Shown here one piece after another: positions 51,380-61,189 of a stretch of 64,000 bases of DNA. The translations under genes and the position numbers were made by a program. The notes beneath the pieces were generated by a model. It made no database searches. It was not told the DNA's origin and saw only the letters and a program-made list of their open reading frames with translations. The DNA is taken from contig OX419755.1 in NCBI GenBank assembly GCA_948567375.1, positions 64,050,944-64,114,943 of the forward strand. The letters run 5' to 3'. The stretch comes from Lunularia cruciata. Lineage: Eukaryota > Streptophyta > Marchantiopsida > Lunulariales > Lunulariaceae. Position 1 is the first letter of the stretch, and the number at the start of each line of letters is the position of its first letter.

Positions 51380-53965
51380 CATTGAGTCTCTTAGCTACAG
51401 TGGATGTGGCTTCATTGTAATCAATGCCCAGTTATTCAAAAAAATTTGAGTGGAGGATTGAGTACATATTTGATTTGAATATGATTTGAGTAGAAGAGTC
51501 AAAATGATTACATTAAAAAAAGTGAGAGTTAAGGAGAAGTTGGATGTAAGACTTGATGAATCTCAAATCTTACATCCAATTTAATCTTAAATCCAATCCA
51601 TTGGTGGTGTATCCAAGCTTGGCTAATTATATTCCTAGATTTCCTTGAGAGTAATCACATGTTTGAGTTTATGCAAATTTGGCAAAAGGTGGGGCAGATG
51701 GTGTGCAAAAGAGCTACCCAAATTTCTTAAAATTGAGGTCAATTTTTGAGTTAATGGATGTCAATTTGAAGGCAAGAGAGTGAAATTTAAGGCCCTAGTG
51801 TTTTGAATTGGACTTAAGAAGTAAAATTGGAGGCAAATTTAGGAATCTATCTCCTCAAATTAGGCATTTGGATCTCCATCTTCTCAATTTGGCCCGAATT
51901 GATAGTTAGTGGAGGAGTTGGGCTAAATTTGGTGGAAGTTGCCCTAGTTAACCCTCAAGTTTGGGAAAGTTAACTCGGCAAGGAGAGGGTTCAAATTTAG
52001 AGGTTGCTTGAGTTGAGACAAATTTGGCAAGATTTGCCCTAACTAGTCCTTGAGTTGTTGCATCTTAACCCAATTAGGAGTGGATTCAAATTGGCAAGAA
52101 GAAAGTCCTTATTTGGCTAATTTTTGGTATTTAGAGGCTTCAAGCTGTGGCTTAGAAAGGCTACAAGGCCTAGAAGGGTTAGCTTGTTGGCATAAGCCTA
52201 GCTAATTTATATGAGCTTTTGGTCATTTTTTTGCAAAATCTACCCACCTTCCTAGATTGTGCATAGTTGTAATACTCCGGAGACAAGAGAACTCTTCAAG
52301 AGAGAAAACATAGATTTCACACTCAACCCCCCGATGCCCCAAAAGTGCACCTTCTCTTTATTATATAGCAAAGAGTATCCCCTCAAAGGAGGCTCCACCC
52401 TTGGATCAGATACATGGATTGGTGACTTGCAAGTGAGCTCCATCCTTGGATTAATTGTTTGGATGGGTGACATGTTAGTCCTTGTCCTATCTAGTTGGTT
52501 AAATGGGTTTGACCAAAGGGAATATTTAGAGAATCTTCTTGTAGGAAACTCAAAACTGCATGGGTAAGGTACTATTAGAAAGCTCTCAATGAAACAAATC
52601 ATGGAGGAAGAAGGCAAGGCTTTTTCCTTGAGGGGAAGAATTTTTCCATTTTTGAGGCCCAATTCATCCGTTTAGGCCTCCAAAAATGGCTTAAGTTTTC
52701 AAGCTATTCTTGGCTTTTGCCCTATTAGTAGAAGTGATCTTTTGGTGATATCTTTATTTGATCTACATTCTTCATCATGTGTAACATCATTCTAGATATC
52801 ACCACCCCAAGTTTCACCTCTTAATCATATGCCTAACTATTGATTCTAAAGTTTCTAAGCATGTTTTGGTTTCTGGTCTATTAGTAGAAATACTCTTTTG
52901 GTGATACCTCTAGCTTATATACTAAGTCCATCATGTATAGCATTCTTCTAGATGTTATTAAACCAAATTTCATCTTTAGATCATCTATCTAGCTATTAGT
53001 ATTACAATAGTAAATCTTTGGTTCCTAGATTGGTGCCCTAGCCCAATGATCCACCTTCACTTGTTGTCCTAGTGATTGGTCAATTAATATCTATGCACAT
53101 GTATCTTTGGCTAAGAGAGGAAATTTGATCTTGTCCTTAGTGATACTTGTAGCTTAAGAGTATATAGACATTCCTATTCTATCAAGTGCCACATGGTGGC
53201 GGAGTCAATCAGGTGTTGATTTATAACATGGAGGGTTTTCATTAGCTCTAGATTCTCTTAGCTAGAGTAGGTGTGACCATTGAGTTGAGGAGGTTTTTAT
53301 TTCTTATTTAAGTTGAGTGGGAACTAATTTCATCAAAGAAGTGAGAGTCATGGGAAATTGGGTGCAAAAACTAAATATGTGGTGGTATCTCCAAGCTTGG
53401 TAGGATTGCTATTATCTACAATCACAATTACTCTAAATTCTCCTTCAATTGTGTGGATTGTGAGAGAAAATCCTTGCTTGAGTTCTTGTAGATTTGATAG
53501 TATGGTAGTAAGTGTGCAAAAGCACTACCCAAAATTTGAAGAATTGAGTCAATTTTCCACATTAGAAGAAGACATGTAGATCTCTCAAGAGGCTCCAAGG
53601 TATAGGGCTATGAGCTAGAGAGGCTGCTTCTTGTTATGAGGCTAGCTAATTTAGTTGAGTTTTTGATAGTTGTTTGGCAAAATTTGCCCATCCTTCAAGA
53701 TTGTGTGCAATATGGTTTGAACCTTAAATCTCTATTTCCTAGATTGGTGCCCTAGCCAACAAATCACCTTCACTTGTTGTCCTAATGACTCTCACTTGAT
53801 ACATATACTCATGTAGATTTGGCTAGGAAAAGCATGTAGCTTTGATCCCATCCTTGGTGATTCTAGTAGCATAAGAATAGATAGATACTCATATTATATC
53901 AAATGCCAAATGGTGATAGGCTTAGTCCGGTTTTGATTTATGAGATAAAAGACCCCGCAAATCAC
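51380..53965 (+). repeat. Tandemly duplicated leader of the plus-strand methyltransferase-type element
   Basis: Two diverged copies of a block of about 0.7-1.1 kb lie in the same orientation: about 51,380-53,250 (split by the solo LTR) and about 53,260-53,965. Shared landmarks are TCTTAGCTA, TCCAAGCTTGG, GTGCAAAAG...CTACCCAAA, GGCTAGCTAATTTA-like, CCTAGATTGGTGCCCTAGCC and CCTTCACTTGTTGTCCTA. They end about 0.6 kb before the recognisable gag, so they may be a repeated 5' leader or two LTRs of the element. Confidence 0.6.
52268..53006 (-). repeat. Solo LTR of the A/B family with perfect target duplication
   Basis: It is 739 bp, exactly the length of the LTR at 58,670-59,408, but in minus orientation. 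It starts TGTAATACTCC and ends GTATTACA. It is bounded on both sides by ATAGT (52,263-52,267 and 53,007-53,011), a clean 5-bp target-site duplication. There is no internal region, so it arose by recombination between the two LTRs of a full element. Confidence 0.93.
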
Positions 53966-54499
53966 AAGAAGTCCCCTCCATTCTTTACTTCTTGTTTATG
54001 CACCATGTTTGTGTGAGGTGCCTTAACTTTAGAGCATTCATGCTCTTATATGCTCTCAATAATGAGGTTGGAGTGATAACCAATCAAAATACTTATGTTT
54101 CTCTCCAATGAGGCAAGAGGGATGACTTATAGACCATAAGTCTGCATGTTGTGATTGTAGGTTACATGTTGCTCTTTCCCCTAGTGTAGTTGTCATAGTT
54201 AGAACTACATTAGTGAGTGGTGTTTAGTTGGTAATGGTACTTGGTGGTGGCACTTGGTAGTGATCTTTAGTGAGGGTTGGTTGTAGTTTTAGTTACATTG
54301 TCATAATGGAGTTCTTCAAGGATTCCAAAAAAAGATGGCATTGTAGTATGTAGTAGGTTTTTACAAAGTGGTACTTGGTATCAACCTATATCTTAGGTCT
54401 TGATAAGGGAGGAGATTGACTCTGATCTAGAGTTTGATAAGGAGCTAATTTAATTGAGAGTACAGTTGGGGTGTCTTATCATTTTTGTGGGACATGGAT

Positions 54500-56987
54500 G
54501 AGATTGATGGGCCTCCAAAGGCTCCAAGTGCTACTCTAATATAGTGAGTACCATTAAGTTAGATTTTATATAGGAGTTTGATAATTTTGTGAGCTATAGT
54601 AGGTGTGGAACTTGACTTGGCTCACACCGTTCATTGCATGGAAGGGGTTGTTCTAGTACTTAGAGTGTCTGTAAATGGATGACTACCATGAGTTAAGGAG
54701 AGTTCACTTGGAGGAGATTGAGCTTTAGGGACAATATTTATCTCCACACTACATCTCCATCAACTCAAGCTCAATTTATAGGGGTAGATTGGGAGTACTC
54801 ATGAGTTTCAACTCTAATAGCATTGGTGTATTTAATAGAGGTACACTAGTTGGAGATGGTGCTACTACAAGTGGAGGTACCGCTTCATGAGGTAGTGCAA
54901 TATTAGGGTTTAACCTCATGGTAGAGTTCTTGTAATGTTCAAGATAGAACTACAAGGGAGTGTGGACTAACAAGCCAAGAGATTAAAATAGTTCCAATGG
55001 AAGGCTAAAGAGAGCCTACACAAGGCATAAGCTCACATGAAATGGTCAATTAGTTTCACTCAAGGAGTTAATGAGGCCCAAGCAATCTAGTTTTGGTATG
55101 GGATCCTAAACAAGGAGTTCCAATATAGAGTATGTGATACTATGTTATTATAGGCTACCTCACCTACTTTAGTATTGGTCTTTAGTTTGGCTGAGTGCAT
55201 TGAGCTGAACATGGTAGAGGAGAGAATGGTGATATCTAGATTTGGTAGGGAGACCTCATCCCCAATTGTACTTCTTCTAGAGTGCATCATACCATGTTAG
55301 CTTTCAACAACAAAGTGGACAACTCAAATCTTATGGAGTGAATGGAGGACATAGTGTAGCTAGACCTTTACCTTCACTTTTTGGTTAGCAATAGCCAATG
55401 AGTGGTGGTCGTGCTTGTTGTACTTGTGGTGGATCTCACCACAAGAGATAGTGCACTTATGGTAATTAACATGATACCTTTGGTGCATTATTGTGAGCAT
55501 TGAGATAATGTGACCATTGCCATAGATTTGGTCACACTAGTGATCGATGCTCTGACTTTCATTCAGAGTTATAGAGTTGTAGGGCTACTACGGCAGGTGG
55601 TAAAGGAGCTCATGGTCATGGAGGATGAGGTAGTAGAGGACCTATACCTATTAGGGATGCAATACCTACTCTTGCTTTTGATACAGCCATAACTACTTGG
55701 ATTGAGTAGTTGGAGTAGAGATTTGCTAGCATGGTTATACCTCAAACGATGTCGCATTTAGGTGCTAAGGCTTCCATGTCTTCTATTGATGATAGAGATG
55801 TCCTAGACTTTATGTGTAGAGTAGCACAAGTAGAGGCATCTACCGTAATGACTAGGAGTTCAATATGTGCTCTACAGCTTGAGGAGCATCAATGGAGTTG
55901 GACACACAAAGAGGAGAGGCTGGTAGAAAGGTCAGACCAATCTTTCACACTCTTTGAGGCACTATATAAAACATCCATGGCTGCTAAACATCCTAGTGCA
56001 AGTGTGGTAGGTGATGATGGAGTGCATTATGGTCTAGATGCTAGTCAACCACCTACTATTATACAAATTGAGTCGAACATGATGTTGGAGGTGGCTCAAT
56101 TTATTGTGCACTTCCCTTTGTTCTCTACCAATGACATGTTTACATTGGGAGTTGACCTAGCTCTACTGTTCTAGTTGGCCACCACATTTTGTGAGAGTAG
56201 AGATGATGTGGTTCTTGTTTATGAAATAGAGGTAGTTGATAGTGGAGCTAACTTGGTTGAGGAGCATAGGATCTGCTTAGCAACTAATGGTTTATGACAA
56301 GCAATAATAATTATGTTGGAGGAGTTACTAGCTAGACCTTCCTTTGAGCAAGCTTAGTTCACACCTAAAGTTGTCTTATTGGACAACCATAGTGGGATTT
56401 TCTATTTGGTGGGACCTTCAAGGGAGCTCTATACACCATAGAAGGTCCTATTAGACTCTAGTGCATAGCTCTTTATGTTAGGAAAGGCTGCAATTATTGG
56501 TCATGAGCTATGGGGAGTGTGTCTATTTTAGATCCAAACATCTCTCAGAGGTGGTTCTACATAGTACATCACCTATGGGGAGCTCATTGTCTAGATTTAG
56601 CTTGGTCATCTGACTAATAAATTTGTGGTGGGAACTCAAGCCATTGCAACAATAGTAGAATCATATGACGTGCTAGTTGGTGGAGTAATGTTATATTCCA
56701 TAGGTTTTGATATTGATTATTGGGAAGAGACAACCTCCTATGGGCTAGGTTTGCAATTAGGTGAGTGACAAGTATGTCACCTACTAATATGCTTTAGTAG
56801 TGGTAGTCTTGGCTCACTACAATCAAAGACCATGGCATCAATTTAAGCTTTCAATGGTTCTATTGCTTGGCTTGGTGACTTATTAGAGAGGGATGCCCAT
56901 GTGAGGATACTCCAATACCAAAGGAAATCACTTGGATTTGGAGTACAAGTGAGATTGATCTATCTACCTTGGATGTTCCATTGTGGA
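54500..56987 (+). pseudogene. gag-protease of the methyltransferase-type retroelement, plus copy (broken)
   Basis: The gag part includes AHMKWSISFTQGVNEAQAI near 55,030-55,090 and SLAECIELNMVEERMVISRF near 55,190-55,250. A perfect CCHC zinc knuckle CDHCHRFGHTSDRC lies at 55,509-55,550, with a decayed CTCGGSHHKR knuckle before it. A long open stretch (55,731-56,174) leads into DMFTLGVDLALLF and DSGANLVEEH. The protease-like site LLDSSA lies at 56,451-56,465, and YDVLVG at 56,664-56,681 is like the second conserved protease block. The copy ends at 56,987, where element D is inserted, just short of where the methyltransferase domain starts in the minus copy. Confidence 0.78.
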
Positions 56988-57090
56988 TGTAAAAGACCAA
57001 ATCCGAGGAGAGAAATAAGAGAATGGAAACTCACATTGGGACACTTGAATGAGGGAAAACTCCGAATGCCTAGCATGAGCTTTGGCTTTG

Positions 57091-57100
57091 GTATTTATAG
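57091..57100 (-). promoter_or_regulatory. TATA box of the element D LTR
   Basis: The minus-strand sequence is CTATAAATAC. It lies 20-250 bp downstream, in the direction of transcription, of the heat-shock-element cluster, the layout expected for a U3 promoter. Confidence 0.65.
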
Positions 57101-57241
57101 GTAGCATACAAGGCCCTTGAGAAGCTTCTCAAGAAGCTTCCTCAAGCCGCTTTCTTAGAGTGCAAGCCAAGTTAACTAGGAAGCTTCTCAAGAAGCTTCC
57201 TTCTAGAAGCCGCCTACTTGGCGTGTAAGCTAAGCTAGTTG

Positions 57242-57259
57242 GAAGCTTCTAGAAGCTTC
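57242..57259. promoter_or_regulatory. Perfect four-unit heat-shock element
   Basis: GAAGCTTCTAGAAGCTTC is GAA-nn-TTC-nn-GAA-nn-TTC with exact 2-nt spacing, the binding pattern of trimeric heat-shock factors. Further two-unit sites flank it: TTC-nn-GAA at 57,261-57,268, and GAA-nn-TTC at 57,121-57,128, 57,133-57,140 and near 57,180-57,200. Confidence 0.75.
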
Positions 57260-57330
57260 CTTCTAGAAGCTACTTACTTAAGGTGCAAGCTAAGTTAACC
57301 GGGAAGTTTCCCAAGAAGATTCTTAGATAC

Positions 57331-57343
57331 TTCAAGAATATTC
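57331..57343. promoter_or_regulatory. Perfect three-unit heat-shock element
   Basis: TTCAAGAATATTC has the exact TTC-nn-GAA-nn-TTC layout. Its sequence is unrelated to the GAAGCTTC repeat units, so it is not simply another copy of the tandem repeat. GAAGATTC at 57,315-57,322 lies next to it. Confidence 0.7.
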
Positions 57344-57413
57344 TAGGCTACTTTGTCTTATGTGCTACTTCGTAAGCCCGACTAACTTTGTCACTAAACT
57401 CCATATTGTTACA

Positions 57414-57425
57414 TATTCCCCCGCC
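57414..57425 (-). other. Polypurine tract of element D
   Basis: The minus-strand sequence GGCGGGGGAATA lies immediately before the LTR start TGTAACA. This is the expected position of the plus-strand primer. Confidence 0.75.
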
Positions 57426-57459
57426 GCTAGTTGGTGACGTCCTCGTCGCTAGTGAAGCT

Positions 57460-58669
57460 TCAAATTCTTGGATGGCCGTTTATGCATTCTGGAGGTGAGA
57501 AAGAGGCTCCTAGGTGGCATCATGAAGGGGATACCCTTTCCAAAGGACCTTGTAGTCTGTATGTTGGCGACGGCCTCGTTGGATATGGCGACGCGCAAGG
57601 ATACGATCAACTTCGTACTCCTCATGATCATTGATAGGGACAAGAAGAGGGGGAGGTTAGACTCGAGAGGAAAAGGAAGAGGGGTTAGGAACAAAGGGTT
57701 TCAACTTGGAGACATGAAAGACAGGATGGATATGCATGTGACAAGGTAAGGCAAGTCGATAAGCAACAGGAGAGACAATTTGAGTGATATCAAAGGGTCC
57801 TATCCAGTTAGGGGCAAGTTTACGAACTTGGGTATCAAGTGGGAGAGGGAACTTACTAGAGGATAACATGACTTTATCACCAACTTCAAAGGTGAGATCA
57901 CGACGATGGTGGTCCGCATATTGTTTTTGGCGATTCTGAGCAACAAGGAGGTGAGACTTGGCTTGTTGGAGCGATTGGATATAGTGGTCAAGAATGTGGA
58001 AGTATGAGGAACTTGAGATGGAGGGGGAGCAAGAAGAGAATCTAGAACAAGCGGATCTTGGCCAAAATTGAGAAAGAAGGGAGAGAATCCGGTGCTTGCC
58101 TGTTTGGAATTGTTGTAGGCAAATTTGGCAATGGCAAGACATTCATCCCAATTGGTATGGTGGACATTGACAAAGGTACGCAACATATCCTCCAATGTAC
58201 GATTTTCACGTTTGGTTTGTCCATCAGTTTGAGGATGATAGGCCGTGGACAAAGAAAGTTTGGTGCCGAGTATCTGAAAGAGTGCTTGCCAAAACTTCCC
58301 GGTAAAATGAGGATCACGGTCTGAGATGAGTACGTGTGGCATTCCATGATGCTTGAAGACATTGTCCAAGTAGATTTTCACTAAGTTTGGAGCATCCACA
58401 ATATCACATGTTGGTGCCAAGTGGATTTGCTTACTAAGCTTATCCACAAACACCACGATGGCGGTGTGTCCTTGTTTTGTCTTTGGCAAGGATGTGATGA
58501 GATCCAAACTCACATGCTCCCAATGAGCTGATGGAACGGCAAGCGGTTGAAGGGGTCCACCCGGCTTCTGGTTGCTGGCCTTGTTACGTTGGCAACTCTC
58601 ACACGATCGGGCAAATTCTCGAACATCTCGTGTCATGTTGGGCCACCACCATTGACGTTGGAGGGTACT
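57460..58669 (-). pseudogene. Integrase and chromodomain of element D (partial, broken)
   Basis: The integrase begins inside its zinc finger (LQRQWWWPNMTRDVREF, then CESCQRNK) because element A cut it. The core has D (HVSLDLITSLP), D (LISDRDPHFTGKFW) and E ([20 protein letters not shown]), where the catalytic Glu is in KREN. The open part runs 58,636-57,800, then shifts frame into KLAPNWIGPFDI...HPVFHVSKLKPF. A chromodomain follows (YEVDRILARRHIQRGRRQ, then VLWKGYPLHDAT) at about 57,640-57,460. It has stops where a Trp (TGG to TAG) and a Gln (CAA to TAA) are expected. Confidence 0.88.
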
Positions 58670-59408
58670 TGTAATACCAAGGGTTAGCCATATGATCTAG
58701 ATGTGAAATTCGGTTTGGTAACATCTAGAATGATGTTATACATGATGGTCAAAATAGATCAAATAGAAGTATCACCAAAAGAGTACTTCTACTAATAGGG
58801 CAGAAACCGAAATAGACTTGAGAACCTTAGAACCAATAGCGACATATGATTTAAAGGTGAGAATTGGTTTGGTAACATCTGGAAAGATGTTACACATGAT
58901 GGACTAAACAGATCAGAAAGAGGTATCACCAAAAGGGGACTTCTACTAATAGAGTAGGAACCGAAATATACCTGAAATCTTTGAAGGCAATTTCGGAGGC
59001 CTAAACGGATGAATTAGGCCTCGAAAATGTGCAGATTCCTCCCCCCCAACAAAGGAATGGCTGGCCTTCCCTCCCCCTTGGTTTGTCTTGTCAAGAGCTT
59101 TCCAACGGTACCTTACTCATGTGATTCTGAGATTCCTACAAGAAGATTCCCTAAAAGATTCCCTCCGGTCAAAGCTCGTTTGACCAACCAGATAGGACCT
59201 AGACCAGACAGGTCACCCATCCAAGTAAGTAATCCAAGGGTGGAGCTTGCTGACATGTCACCTATCTATGTCCCTAATCCTATGGTGGAGATTCCTTGGA
59301 GGAGATCCTCTTTGTCTATATAATAAAGAGAAGGTGCTCCCTTGGGGCATCGAATGTTTGAGTGTGCAATCTATGTTTTCTCTCTTCTCTTGTCCTCGGA
59401 GTATTACA
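58670..59408 (+). repeat. 5' LTR of element A, 739 bp
   Basis: The ends are TGTAATAC and GTATTACA, an 8-bp terminal inverted repeat. The 5' half has a tandem duplication with a 154-bp period (GGTTTGGTAACATCT at 58,712 and 58,866). A TATATAAT box at 59,317-59,324 is the likely promoter, leaving about 90 bp of R-U5. The same LTR occurs as the solo copy at 52,268-53,006 and in elements B. Confidence 0.95.
59317..59324 (+). promoter_or_regulatory. TATA box of the element A LTR
   Basis: TATATAAT lies about 85-90 bp before the LTR end, a usual distance for the U3/R junction. The matching site is kept in the solo LTR. Confidence 0.6.
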
Positions 59409-59409
59409 A

Positions 59410-59421
59410 TGGTATCAGAGC
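59410..59421 (+). other. Primer-binding site for initiator tRNA-Met
   Basis: TGGTATCAGAGC starts two bases after the LTR end and is the standard plant LTR-element site complementary to the 3' end of initiator tRNA-Met. Confidence 0.93.
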
Positions 59422-59548
59422 GAGTGTTCTAGTCCAAGAGAGTGGATCACCCCTCTTGGAATAGCACGAACTACTAAAACTGAGTAATTTGAGGTGGAGA
59501 ACATAGAGTAATCGCTAGACTTAGGAAGGACTTTAGAGAGCGGATAGG

Positions 59549-61098
59549 ATGGATGCGCCGGGGGGACAATTTCCCACATCTAGCTTTCCATTCTCAAACC
59601 CATTCCACATCAAGGTTATGTACATCCAGCGTGAGCAGATGAGAGTATCGCTAGTTTATCACTTTGGTGCGGAATTCATGGACAGAGTGATGAACTCACC
59701 AAACCCGGTGATTCTACCTGTGGTGATATATGATAGAGAGTGGCATTTGACGATCTACATTCTATTATGATAATATGGATATGAATGTCCCAAATCCTCT
59801 CCCTTTCAACACTCAAGTAGAAATCCGTTATGTAGTGAGGCCGAAATTGATGTTTAGAGATTTTGTGGTTAGGAATTTTGGTGAGGAGTATTATCAACGA
59901 GTGATAGATCTGAGGTCCCAATGGTAGTTTCGATAGTTCGGGCGCCTTCCAGAGTAATTATATTGACTTTGTATTGAAGTAGACGTTAGCAATTGGGTGT
60001 TGCAGGAACCATGGATCCGTAGTTGCAAGAGCTGGTGCAAGGAATGCAAGGGATGTTGAATGAATTTTGAGAGATTAAGATGACCATGGAGACATTGCAA
60101 AGTCAAGTGCAGATCCTCAGGAACGATCAAGCCATGCAAGAAGAAGAGCCGTCTCAAAACCCAGTACCTGCGACTGAAGTACTTGGAGAGGCACCCGTGC
60201 CTACAAACTCTATCAACGATGAAGCCACATTGCTACTCCGGATGAAGAAGACCTGCAACATCGAGCCTTACAAGGGGCAGCGTACGATGGGAGTAGTGGA
60301 GAATTGGATCTCAAGAATGAATCGATATTTTTGATTGTTCTCAACAGAGATCACAGAGCATGCTGCAGGCGTGTTTGCATGTGGGTACTTGACCGATAAA
60401 GCCCTCAGATGGTATGATGCTTGGGAACGATCCATGCTGGCAGAGAGAATGGAGGTCACATGGACAGCAATGCAAAGAAGGACTGCTCAAGAATTTCCAA
60501 TCGGTGGATTCTGTGCAGATGGCTCGAACCCGACTATGGGGATTGAGACAGAAGAATAGTGTACAAGAGTATGTGGAGGCATTTCTGGATCTACAAGTCG
60601 CAATTACCGACATGAGTCCAGCAGAGGCTCTCGACAATTTCAAACGAGGGTTGAAAGAGCGGATTCGCCAAGAAGTCATGGTGCAAAACCCTCGCACGGT
60701 ATTTGAAGCTATTGCTTGTGCGTAGAGAATAGCTGGAGCATTAGGTGGAGGTGAAGGAGTAGTTCCACCTCAAGATTATCGGGCAGAAATGCCACACATG
60801 GGTGGACCAGTACTGATGGAATTGGGCAACCTTTGATTCCGACATCGAGGAGCACGGCCGCTTCAAGTAGAGCGGGGACGGGTAGAAGAACGAAGAGATG
60901 GAGTCCCACAAGGAGAAGGGACTCGAGGAGAACAACACCGTTGTTACAATTGTGGCTGTATTGGGCACATATCTACCAATTGTCGCACTCGTTTCCCTAG
61001 AGGCCCTCGGCCTTCGTACAAGCGATCTTTGAACAACATGGAGAGGCACATTGAAGAGGAGGAGGTGGAAACCACTTCGGAAAACAAAGATCGCTAGT
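59549..61098 (+). pseudogene. gag of element A (broken)
   Basis: It starts with an ATG (MDAPGGQFP) 128 bp after the primer-binding site. The capsid region includes YLTDKALRWYDAWERSM and EYVEAFLDLQVAITDMSP. The nucleocapsid has a perfect CCHC knuckle CYNCGCIGHISTNC at 60,942-60,983. It is broken by stops (for example TGA after NRYF near 60,333 and TAG at 60,723-60,725) and by a frame change near 60,475-60,500. An intact family member would give a capsid plus zinc-knuckle protein of roughly 500 residues. That length is an estimate. Confidence 0.85.
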
Positions 61099-61189
61099 AA
61101 ATGTACCTCGCGGCCTTACTGGCTCAATAAGGAAGCAGAGAAGCGAGGGAAAGAAGAAGAATAATGCACAAAGATCCCGAAAGGCAACC

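Larger units (their letters stand above)
56988..57413 (-). repeat. 3' LTR of element D, 426 bp, with HSE-rich tandem repeat
   Basis: On the element strand it starts TGTAACAATATGG at 57,413 and ends CTTTTACA at 56,988. Between 57,115 and 57,350 it carries three to four diverged copies of a unit of about 60-65 bp. Each unit has a palindromic GAAGCTTC / TTCTAGAAGC core and a GTGCAAGCTAAGTTAAC-like spacer. A TATA box follows in the direction of transcription. The left end is set by the break with the host sequence and could be off by a few bases. Confidence 0.8.
56988..58669 (-). mobile_element. Element D: chromovirus 3' part, heat-shock-element LTR
   Basis: On the minus strand: integrase, chromodomain, polypurine tract and 3' LTR. 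It lies inside the plus-strand methyltransferase element. The homologous stretch in the minus copy runs on past GATGTTCCA, whereas here it breaks after TTGTGGA. Its upstream (right) side is cut at 58,669 by element A. The rest of D should lie beyond element A, outside the window. Confidence 0.87.

Noticed and set aside
57121-57300. The GAAGCTTC palindromes as only a restriction-site-like simple repeat
   Set aside because: The 2-nt spacing holds across four consecutive units, and an unrelated three-unit site lies nearby, so I kept the heat-shock-element reading.
57449-57749. Plus-strand open frames opposite the element D chromodomain
   Set aside because: They are antisense shadows. The minus-strand reading gives a clear chromodomain.
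58042-58362. Second minus-strand frame within the element D integrase, and its plus-strand shadow
   Set aside because: Alternate-frame translations of the integrase core, without independent motifs.
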